Positions 1-6,210 of a DNA stretch of 12,507 nt are shown piece after piece. Under the pieces are notes generated by a model. That model saw only the letters and a program-made list of their open reading frames with translations, did not search any database and was not told where the DNA came from. Numbering within the stretch: the first letter of the stretch is position 1; each line of letters starts with the position of its first letter. Origin of the DNA: Dehalococcoidia bacterium (GTDB lineage: Bacteria > Chloroflexota > Dehalococcoidia > Dehalococcoidales > UBA1222); NCBI GenBank assembly GCA_009786345.1, contig WQTJ01000109.1:1-12507 (forward strand). Direction: 5' to 3'. A program made the position numbers and the translations under genes.

Positions 1-130
1 GTAAAGTCTACCATTAAAGCTCACTTGCTTTCTTGTCTGTTAGATAATTCTTTGCTTGCTCAGCTCTGTAATAATTTATGAAACAGCCGTGTTTCTGCTA
101 TAACGTCATATATGGGTTTTTATAGCGGCC

Positions 131-1234
131 CTAAACATTGAACAGAAAATTGATAACATCACCATCCTGTACGATGTAAGTTTTGCCTTCTAGCCGCAAT
201 ATTCCCTGCTTTTTTGCCTCAGCTATCGTCTGGCATGCAAGCAATTCCTTGTAGCCGATGACTTCAGCACGTATAAAGCCTCGTTCAATATCAGAGTGTA
301 TTTTGCCTGCTGCTTTTTGGGCGTTTGAGCCTTTTGTGATAGGCCATGCATGCACGTCATCTGACCCGACGGTAAGGAAGGAAATCAACCCGAGCAGTTC
401 GTAAGAAATCTGGATAACGCGCTCAAGACCAGTCTGCTCCAGGCCATACTCATTTAGGAAATCATGCACTGAATCCTGATCCAACCCGGAGATATCCATT
501 TCTAGCTTACCGCATATTACAACAACGCGGTGGTTGGGTTGTGCAAATTTCTGGTTGAGGTCGGCTTCCAGCTGTTTGGATTTGGGCAAATCTGCTTCAC
601 TGATATTGACCAATGTTATGAGGGGTTTAGCCGATAAAAACTGGTAGCCTGAGATGATTTTCTCTTCTTCATCAGTCAGTTTCTGTTCGCGGATGGGAAT
701 GTCCCCCTCTAAAGCATCTCTCAATCTGTGCAGCAGGTCTTGCTCTAGCAACAGACGAGGTTTTTCTTCCGGCTTGGCACCGCGTATAGAAGATGCGATG
801 CGGTTAAAGCGTTTTTCAATTACTGCTAAATCAGAGAATGCTACCTCGAGGTTCATATCTGAGATGTCACGGGATACGTCAATACTGCCGGACGGATGAG
901 GTATGGAAGCGTCTTCAAAAGCACGAACTACGTTGATGAGAGCATCTACTCCGGCAAGCTGCGTCAAAAGTTGGCTGGCAGCACCGCCGCCTTTAGCCAG
1001 TGTTTTTACCGAAGCTCCAATATCAAGATATTGAATTTCGGCAGGCGTGGTTTTCTTTGGGTTGAATAATTTGGTAAAAGCATCCAGCCTCACATCTGGC
1101 ACTTTAGCCATACCTACATGAGCTGCTGAAGCTGCTCCAAAACCGCCGGTTTCTGCATTATTGCCGGTTAGTGCATTGAAAACAGTGGTGCGCCCGCTGC
1201 CGGATAGGCCGATGATACCAATGCCAAGCCCCAT
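131..1234 (-). CDS. ychF: YchF/OLA1-family P-loop NTPase with altered Walker A
   Basis: This 367-residue protein matches the usual YchF length of about 363. Family members are ribosome-associated ATPases of the Obg/TRAFAC class. The P-loop lies at residues 9-16 (GLSGSGRT), so the Walker A lysine is Arg15. A degenerate G3 motif (LDIGAS, about 70-75) replaces the usual DIAGL. The G4-like NISE at 210-213 corresponds to the family's NxxE type, which favours ATP over GTP. The C-terminal TGS domain (about 280-367) is well conserved, including HSDIERGFIRAEVI and EGKTYIVQDGDV. The ATG follows the stop of the HEAT-like gene by one base and has a GGAAAG ribosome site inside that gene, so the two are translationally linked. 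Family membership is very likely. Whether it still hydrolyses nucleotide is open, because the catalytic lysine and the G3 glycine pattern are not canonical. Confidence 0.9.
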   Translation of the reverse strand: MGLGIGIIGLSGSGRTTVFNALTGNNAETGGFGAASAAHVGMAKVPDVRLDAFTKLFNPKKTTPAEIQYLDIGASVKTLAKGGGAASQLLTQLAGVDALINVVRAFEDASIPHPSGSIDVSRDISDMNLEVAFSDLAVIEKRFNRIASSIRGAKPEEKPRLLLEQDLLHRLRDALEGDIPIREQKLTDEEEKIISGYQFLSAKPLITLVNISEADLPKSKQLEADLNQKFAQPNHRVVVICGKLEMDISGLDQDSVHDFLNEYGLEQTGLERVIQISYELLGLISFLTVGSDDVHAWPITKGSNAQKAAGKIHSDIERGFIRAEVIGYKELLACQTIAEAKKQGILRLEGKTYIVQDGDVINFLFNV

Positions 1235-1235
1235 A

Positions 1236-1451
1236 TTATTTGATGTTTCTTTCCGCTTGCTTGAGGGCTAGTTTTCTTTCGTTGATAGTTAAACTTTCGT
1301 TGGCAACAAGCTCTAACAAAGCAAGCAAAGAATCACGAGTGCCAATGCTGCCCATGCTTTTGATGGCATTAGAGCGAAGATTGCTGTCCAAATCCATATC
1401 GGTGGCAATAGATGAGAGTTTCTTTATTTCACTTATAATTGGTTCGGGCAT
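1236..1451 (-). CDS. Small HEAT-like protein upstream of ychF
   Basis: This encodes 71 residues beginning MPEPIISEIKK. I chose the ATG at 1451 because AAGGAG lies six bases before it. A GTG eight codons upstream (1475) is in frame but has no such site. The segment LRSNAIKSMGSIGTRDSLLALLELV resembles a single HEAT/armadillo-type helical repeat (pattern R..A...LG.IG....L..LL), followed by a charged amphipathic helix ending LALKQAERNIK. There is no signal peptide, membrane segment or catalytic motif. It stops one base before the ychF start, so it belongs to the same transcript and may bind or regulate that protein; that role is inference from position only. I do not recognise a named family. Confidence 0.75.
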   Translation of the reverse strand: MPEPIISEIKKLSSIATDMDLDSNLRSNAIKSMGSIGTRDSLLALLELVANESLTINERKLALKQAERNIK

Positions 1452-1475
1452 TCTCTTCTCCTTAATATTTGCCAC

Positions 1476-1505
1476 ATTTTACTATCCGCCGTACAAGAAC
1501 TGCAA
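1476..1505 (-). promoter_or_regulatory. Possible promoter for the HEAT-like/ychF pair
   Basis: On the minus strand, TTGCAG (1505-1500) and TAAAAT (1481-1476) are separated by 18 bases. The -10 matches five of six consensus positions and the -35 only three. Transcription would start near 1469, giving a short leader before the ATG at 1451. It lies in the 36-base gap after the propeller gene, where I see no terminator hairpin, so read-through from that gene is equally possible. Confidence 0.35.
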
Positions 1506-1511
1506 GGAATA

Positions 1512-3533
1512 TTATCTGCGTCTAGAGCGCCCACGCAGTATTATAGCGATAATGACTAATACGATAATTGCGCCTACTGCAATAAGAGCTATTTCTCCAG
1601 CATCCAATCCGCCTGATGATGGCGGAGGAGTTGTTGAAGAGGATGGGGATGTGGCGGTAGTACTTGTAGATGAGGTGGTGGTAGTTGTGGTCGGTGCAGG
1701 TTCTGGACTGAAATTGAGTAAAGTGCCGTTTTCTCCGACAGCATAGATGTTGCTGAGGCTAGATCCCCAAATGTAAGATAGTGCAGCGGTGTTATGGCTT
1801 TCCCCATCGCTCCAGCTTGTGCCGTTATAATGCCGGATACTGCCGTTGGCAGCTACTGCATTCACGTTTGTAGATGAAACGCCCCATATCGCTTTGAAGT
1901 CAGTGCTTACTTGGCTGTCCATGGCACTCCATGCAGTGCCATCATAATGTACAATGGTCCCGCTATTGCCTACAGCGAATATATCTGTAGCAGAAGACCC
2001 CCAAATAGCGAAGAGATCTCTAGTTGTGCCGCTGTTATCTACTTTGCTCCATGCAGTGCCATCATAGCGTACGATGGTTCCGCTTTTACCTACAGCGAAT
2101 ATAGCTGTGGCAGAAGCTCCCCATATAGAAAAAAGGTCATTGTCGGTGCCGCTGTCGTCTACGGTTTCCCATTCACTGTTATCATAATGCACGATGGTGC
2201 CATCTGCACCGACAGCAAAGAGATTAGAACTGGTGGCGCCCCAAACGCCATATAGATTAGAGGTAGAGCTATTGGTCATGGAGCTCCATGTAGCGCCGTT
2301 ATAATGTGAAATTAGGCCGTTGTCGCCCACGGCAAAAACATTGGAGGAAGAACTGCCCCAGAGACTGTGCAAAGCATTATTGGCTATTGCGGCAGCGGCA
2401 GTCCAGCTAGTCCCGTCGTACATATAAATATTGCCGCCTGAACTTGCGGTGAAAATATTGCTGGCAGATGTACCAAATATGGCATTTAGGTTTTCCTTAA
2501 CGGTATATTTATTGTTCGACCATGTGCTGCCGTTATATTTAATCATGGTGCCGGAAGCGCCAACTGCTAAGATATTATTACTGTCTGTTCCCCACAGACC
2601 AGTTAAGTTCTGTAGGTTTTGAGAAATTCCGTCAATGGCTTGAGCAACCCAAGCAGTGCCATCGTAGTGTGAAATGACACCTTTTTTACCTACAGCGAAA
2701 ACACTATCGGGCGCAGTGCCCCATATAGCGGAAAGATCATTTGTGGTACTGCTTGTCATGGATTTCCAATTAGTGCCATCATAATGCAGGATAGTTCCGG
2801 ATGTACCAGTGGCGAATATATCGTCAGATGCAGTGCCACATATAGCGGAAAGATCATTTGTAGTACTGCTTGTCATGGATTTCCAATTAGTGCCGTCATA
2901 ATGCAGAATAGTCCCATCTATCCCGACAGCAAAAACGTCATCAATCGCATTTCCCCATACTGCCAGCAGGTGTTTAGTGCTGCCGCTTGTCATGGCTTTC
3001 CAATTGGTGCCGTCATAATGCAATATAGCACCGTTTACTCCGACGGCGAATACAGCATACTCATCATAAACAACGGCTACGTCATCAACATCCACATTAT
3101 CGGCGTCAACATCCTCTTCAACCTCTTCTTCGCCGGAGGTAGTAGTAGCGCTTCCCCAAATACCATAGAAGTCGCTGTTAATGCCGCTCTTCATGGTACT
3201 CCATGCAGTGCCGTCATAGTGTAGCAATGTACCTTTGGCACCGACGGCAAAAACATCACTATCGGAAGAACCCCAAACGCCATAGAGCGTTTGAGTGGTG
3301 CCGTTGTTGTACATTGGCACCCATGTATTGCCGTCATAATGCAAAATGGTACCGTTGGAGCCAACAGTGAAAATATCATCTGATGAGCTTCCCCAAGTAT
3401 CGAAGAAGTTATTTACTGGAGATATAGAAGAACTGCTCCAAATATTGGCAGCTGATACGGTTGGGGCATATAAACCAACGCATAGTATAATTACTGCAAA
3501 CACAAGAGCCATACTGGAAAGAAAACGCTTCAT
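1512..3533 (-). CDS. Secreted, membrane-anchored 14-repeat beta-propeller-like surface protein
   Basis: This 673-residue protein has a classical signal peptide (KR, hydrophobic core about 8-20, likely cleavage after VSA at 26-28). Residues 30-609 are tandem repeats of about 39 residues of the form WGSS..dvFAVG..GTILHYDGT.W..M.S....dL. I count 14 WG starts. The 14th repeat lacks the YDGT.W part, and the N-terminal IWSSSSISPVNNF looks like the missing piece. Residues 129-160 are an acidic insert in repeat 3. A Thr/Ser/Pro stalk (about 610-642) leads to one membrane helix (647-666) and a basic tail RGRSRRR. No LPXTG or lipobox is visible. It is therefore probably held outside the cytoplasmic membrane by its C-terminus. 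The repeats are of a type often annotated as WD40/YVTN- or BNR-like; the ligand is unknown. The ATG at 3533 has GGAAGG eight bases upstream. Confidence 0.9.
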   Translation of the reverse strand: MKRFLSSMALVFAVIILCVGLYAPTVSAANIWSSSSISPVNNFFDTWGSSSDDIFTVGSNGTILHYDGNTWVPMYNNGTTQTLYGVWGSSDSDVFAVGAKGTLLHYDGTAWSTMKSGINSDFYGIWGSATTTSGEEEVEEDVDADNVDVDDVAVVYDEYAVFAVGVNGAILHYDGTNWKAMTSGSTKHLLAVWGNAIDDVFAVGIDGTILHYDGTNWKSMTSSTTNDLSAICGTASDDIFATGTSGTILHYDGTNWKSMTSSTTNDLSAIWGTAPDSVFAVGKKGVISHYDGTAWVAQAIDGISQNLQNLTGLWGTDSNNILAVGASGTMIKYNGSTWSNNKYTVKENLNAIFGTSASNIFTASSGGNIYMYDGTSWTAAAAIANNALHSLWGSSSSNVFAVGDNGLISHYNGATWSSMTNSSTSNLYGVWGATSSNLFAVGADGTIVHYDNSEWETVDDSGTDNDLFSIWGASATAIFAVGKSGTIVRYDGTAWSKVDNSGTTRDLFAIWGSSATDIFAVGNSGTIVHYDGTAWSAMDSQVSTDFKAIWGVSSTNVNAVAANGSIRHYNGTSWSDGESHNTAALSYIWGSSLSNIYAVGENGTLLNFSPEPAPTTTTTTSSTSTTATSPSSSTTPPPSSGGLDAGEIALIAVGAIIVLVIIAIILRGRSRRR
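1707..3446 (-). repeat. Array of 14 degenerate ~117-bp coding repeats
   Basis: The repeats encode the blade units of the surface protein, with a period of about 39 codons. Most keep WG, FAVG, GTI.HYDGT.W and a final L or F. Repeats 5 (AICG) and 8 (AIFG) have lost the first Trp, and repeat 3 carries an acidic insert (about 3054-3146). Because the array is imperfectly repetitive in DNA, the opposite strand also shows spurious open frames with repeated peptides. Confidence 0.88.
2713..2915 (-). repeat. Near-identical adjacent repeat units (2713-2798 and 2830-2915)
   Basis: Two 86-base segments exactly 117 bases apart differ at five positions by my alignment. They encode the shared YDGTNWKSMTSSTTNDLSAI portion of repeats 4 to 6. 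The rest of the array has diverged far more, so this looks like a recent unit duplication or gene conversion. Confidence 0.85.
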
Positions 3534-3574
3534 AACACAAACCTTCCGCTATCCATTTTGTCAGACATTGATAT

Positions 3575-3606
3575 ATTATAATGCCATGCAGTAAAGAATG
3601 TGTAAA
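3575..3606 (-). promoter_or_regulatory. Possible promoter of the surface-protein gene
   Basis: On the minus strand a perfect TATAAT (3580-3575) lies about 42 bases before the start codon. The only good -35-like hexamer, TTTACA (3606-3601), is 20 bases away, longer than ideal, so the assignment rests mainly on the -10. It sits in the divergent gap between the surface-protein gene and the frameshifted plus-strand gene (3534-3689), where I see no other feature. Confidence 0.4.
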
Positions 3607-3689
3607 GTACGTGCGTGGCTATACTTGCCTAGGCTTGCTATTTAGTGATTTTATGAATAAGCAGATAATTTATGTTAGGTGGTGTAGAA

Positions 3690-4158
3690 ATGCTTTTTGG
3701 AAGTGAATATGACTGGCTTTACTTGGAACAGTTAGTAGATACTTCGGATAATGAAATAACGATTATTATTTCGCAGATGAAAAAGATAGCACTATCTGTA
3801 GATACGCTTGCAAATGAGAAAAATGAAAAAGTCCGCGAACTTTTATCCAAATCGAACCAGCTTGCTTCTGATGGCACTCAAACGTATAGGATTCACTTTA
3901 AAAGTTATATCATGTATCAAGTCAGAAATGAAAGCTACACATATAGTAACGACAGCGAGATTAGGAGAGGAAAGGGTTTGATATTGTTTGAAAAGTCAAA
4001 GCTGTTTAGATTATGTTAATGAAATTGTTGATGTTGATTTAGCAATGCACATGCATAAAAAAACGAAGCCAAAGCATTATGGAATATATACGCTTAACAA
4101 TATAGTTGATGTGATAACCTTTTATGAGCCAGTTATTTTGCCTGTATCTATGTGTTAA
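3690..4158 (+). pseudogene. Unrecognised ~155-codon gene broken by a one-base frameshift
   Basis: The first frame from ATG 3690 (preceded by AGGTGG at 3677-3682; an upstream ATG at 3672 has no such site) encodes MLFGSEYDWLYLEQ through LILFEKSKL and stops at 4019 after a short unrelated tail. Removing one T from the TTT at 4005-4007 joins it smoothly to another frame, giving FEKSKLLDYVNEIVDVD and continuing through HYGIYTLNNIVDVITFYEPVI to a TAA at 4156. The joined product is about 155 residues, with a helical N-terminal half and an alpha/beta-like middle (YRIHFKSYIMYQVRNESY). There is no signal peptide or membrane segment. I do not recognise the family. The break is either a sequencing or assembly error in a T run or a genuine loss of function; the intact look of both halves suggests it is recent or artefactual. 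Confidence 0.65.
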
Positions 4159-4179
4159 AATTTGAGTTGGAGTGAAAAC

Positions 4180-5181
4180 TTGATACGCGTTTTCTATGGG
4201 ACTGATGATTTTTCCATTCATGAAGCCCTTATTGAGATTAAAACAAGCCTAGGTGAGGTTTCTATGCTAGACGCTAATAGCTTGCATCTGGCTGGAGCTA
4301 AACTGCGCCTTGATGAATTGCAAGCTGCTGTGCAGACCATGCCTTTCTTTGGTAATCAGCGACTGGTTGTTGTCAGTGGGTTGCTTGGACGATTTGAAGC
4401 TAAGGAAAAACGTCCTGCTGCTAGAAAATCTGCTAAGTCACAGGAAGAAGAGACTCCGTTGCATCAGAGCATGGCTGATATTATTAATGGCGCACCTGAT
4501 AGCACCGTGATTGTACTGATTGACGATGACGTGAGCAAATCAAATCTCCTGCTAAAATTATTAACTCCTAAGGCAGATATACGAGTTTTTTCTCCTTTGA
4601 AAGGCTTGCAATTAGAAACATGGACGCGCAATTGTGTGAAAAAAGCAGGCGGCAAGATAAGCGAAGAAGCGCTCAAGACGTTGATAGGGTTGGTGGGTAG
4701 CGACCTGTGGATAATGCATAGCGAAATCGAAAAGCTGGTGCTGTATGCGGCTGATCGTACCATTGAAATTGCCGATGTACAGAAGTTGGTAGGTTTGTCG
4801 CGTGAGGCCAGTATTTTTACGCTTGTGGATGCTATTATTGATGGGCGTTTGAATTTAGCGCAGCAGTCTATGAGTGAACTATTGGATGCCGGCGCTGTTC
4901 CAAGTTATATACTGGTAATGCTTGCACGCCAACTCAGATTTTTGGTACGTGCTAAAGAACTTAAAAGCTATGGACAATCCGAAAGTGCGGTGCAGGGCGT
5001 GTTGGGCCTTGCTGATTTCCCGTTTCGTAAAACAATGGATCAGGCGGCACGCTATTCTATGGAGCGTCTGCGTGATTTCTATCATCGATTGCTGGAAACG
5101 GATTTGTCTATCAAAACTGGTAAGTATGGCGACGAACTTGCATTGACATTGCTTATTGCTGAATTGTGCTCCCATAAATAA
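4180..5181 (+). CDS. holA: DNA polymerase III delta subunit
   Basis: HolA is the clamp-loader subunit that opens the beta sliding clamp during replication. The 333 residues fit the family. The N-terminus IRVFYGTDDFSIHEALIEIK is the characteristic opening strand and helix, followed by PFFGNQRLVVVSGLL and VIVLIDDDVSKSNLLLKLL. The middle has the AAA+-type lid segment LIGLVGSDLWIMHSEIEKL. The C-terminal collar has REASIFTLVDAIIDG and ILVMLARQLRFLVRAKEL. Delta subunits lack a working nucleotide site and none is seen. I place the start at TTG 4180 because GGAG (4169-4172) lies seven bases before it and the protein then begins directly at the family's first strand; a TTG six codons upstream at 4162 is in frame but overlaps that ribosome site. 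A charged Lys/Glu-rich loop near residues 75-95 looks like a lineage-specific insert. Confidence 0.93.
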   Translation: MIRVFYGTDDFSIHEALIEIKTSLGEVSMLDANSLHLAGAKLRLDELQAAVQTMPFFGNQRLVVVSGLLGRFEAKEKRPAARKSAKSQEEETPLHQSMADIINGAPDSTVIVLIDDDVSKSNLLLKLLTPKADIRVFSPLKGLQLETWTRNCVKKAGGKISEEALKTLIGLVGSDLWIMHSEIEKLVLYAADRTIEIADVQKLVGLSREASIFTLVDAIIDGRLNLAQQSMSELLDAGAVPSYILVMLARQLRFLVRAKELKSYGQSESAVQGVLGLADFPFRKTMDQAARYSMERLRDFYHRLLETDLSIKTGKYGDELALTLLIAELCSHK

Positions 5182-5222
5182 GTTGTTTTGGCGAGAGTTC
5201 TTATCATATGAGGAGGTAGGTT

Positions 5223-6083
5223 ATGAAGGTACGCAAAGCGGTCATCCCGGCAGCTGGTTGGGGCACACGCTTTTTGCCTATAACCCGCGCTTATCCAAAA
5301 GAACTATTGCCGCTTATTACTAAACCTCTTATTCAAGTGGCTGTTGAAGAAGTAGTTGCCTCTGGAATCGAGGAAGTCATAATCGTTGTTGCCGAAGAGT
5401 GCTGCTTCATACAGGAATACTTTCAATCTGCTCCTGAGTTAAATGCTTTATTGACGCAAAAAGGTGAAAATCACTTAGCAAAAGAGATGTGCCGCCTTGA
5501 ACGCCTTGCGCATATAAGTTATGTGACGCAGGTTGAACGCTTAGGTTTGGGACACGCTGTGCTGACGGCGAGAGACGCGGTTGGTGACGAGCCTTTTGCT
5601 GTTATCCTGCCTGATGATGTGGTTGATGCCAGCGAACCGGCACTGTTGCAAATGATGAAGATATTTCATGATTACGGCAGTAGTGTACTAGGCGTGGTAG
5701 ATGTTGATACACCGGATATTCAGCGCTATGGCGTAATTCGCCCGGAGTCGGTTAAGCCGTGTGTGCATAAAGTATTGGCGCTTGTAGAGAAACCAACTCC
5801 TGCCGCGGCTCCGTCACAGCTTGGCATAGTAGGGCGCTACATCCTTACCCCGCAAATTTTTGATGCTATAGCTGCTACCGGCCCGGGACGAGGAGGGGAG
5901 ATACAGCTTACAGATGCGCTTTCGATTTTGCTTCAATCCCAGCCCATATATGCACTGGAATTTTGCGGCAAACGCTTTGATGCGGGTAACCCGCTTGGAT
6001 GGCTGGAAGCGCAAGTGGCACTGGGGCTCAAGCACCATGAATATGGTGATGCCCTGCGCCAAAAACTGCGCCAGATAATTTAA
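5223..6083 (+). CDS. galU: UTP-glucose-1-phosphate uridylyltransferase
   Basis: GalU makes UDP-glucose from UTP and glucose-1-phosphate for polysaccharide, glycolipid or trehalose synthesis. The 286 residues are slightly shorter than the usual 290-300. Visible motifs are the nucleotide loop AAGWGTRFLP (10-19) with PKELLP (25-30), KPLIQ (34-38), GLGHAV (108-113), the metal-site region VILPDD (127-132), VEKP (188-191), IVGRYILTP (202-210), GGEIQLTDAL (224-233) and KRFDAGNPLGW (250-260). The loop has Trp where GLGTR or GFGTR is usual. The start is secure: AGGAGG (5211-5216) sits six bases before the ATG. The gene lies 41 bases after holA, with no terminator between them, so the two may share a transcript. 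A terminator-like hairpin follows. Confidence 0.94.
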   Translation: MKVRKAVIPAAGWGTRFLPITRAYPKELLPLITKPLIQVAVEEVVASGIEEVIIVVAEECCFIQEYFQSAPELNALLTQKGENHLAKEMCRLERLAHISYVTQVERLGLGHAVLTARDAVGDEPFAVILPDDVVDASEPALLQMMKIFHDYGSSVLGVVDVDTPDIQRYGVIRPESVKPCVHKVLALVEKPTPAAAPSQLGIVGRYILTPQIFDAIAATGPGRGGEIQLTDALSILLQSQPIYALEFCGKRFDAGNPLGWLEAQVALGLKHHEYGDALRQKLRQII

Positions 6084-6099
6084 TCCCAGAGGCTTAAGC

Positions 6100-6139
6100 A
6101 AACAGTAGTATTTCCTCCGTATTACTCCTGTTTTTCTTT
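6100..6139 (+). terminator. Rho-independent terminator after galU
   Basis: AAACAG (6100-6105) pairs with CTGTTT (6128-6133). After one mismatch, AGTA (6107-6110) pairs with TACT (6123-6126), leaving a loop of 12 bases. A T tract (TTTTTCTTT) begins within the 3' arm. The stem is AT-rich, so it is moderate in strength, but its position 16 bases after the galU stop and just before the alaS promoter fits termination of the holA-galU transcript. Confidence 0.6.
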
Positions 6140-6166
6140 GACAGTCTTGTTCCCTTATCTTACAAT
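6138..6166 (+). promoter_or_regulatory. Strong housekeeping promoter of alaS
   Basis: A perfect TTGACA (6138-6143), a 17-base spacer and TACAAT (6161-6166, five of six consensus) form a near-ideal sigma-70-type promoter. Transcription would begin near 6173, leaving about 38 bases of leader before the alaS start. That is too short for a T-box or other alanine-sensing leader, and none is visible. It overlaps the T tract of the upstream terminator. Confidence 0.82.
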
Positions 6167-6210
6167 CTCACATAAGTTGGTGCTTATATACTTAAAAACA
6201 GGTGACTAAA

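Noticed and set aside
1..14. Minus-strand ATG at 14 (MVDF) as the start of a gene leaving the left edge
   Set aside because: Four codons are too few to support a gene. A GTGAG-like site upstream is suggestive only.
80..95. Small hairpin (GAAACA / TGTTTC) downstream of ychF as a terminator
   Set aside because: Only six AT-rich base pairs and no T tract on either side, so it is too weak to call.
1911..3224. Long plus-strand open frames with repeated peptides opposite the propeller gene
   Set aside because: They are antisense shadows of the repetitive coding array. They have no ribosome sites and encode unlikely Cys-rich repeats, while the minus-strand frame has a signal peptide, coherent repeats and an anchor.
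4005..4007. Programmed ribosomal frameshift in the unknown gene
   Set aside because: The T run has only three bases, there is no heptameric slippery site, and I see no strong stem just downstream. An indel is the simpler explanation.
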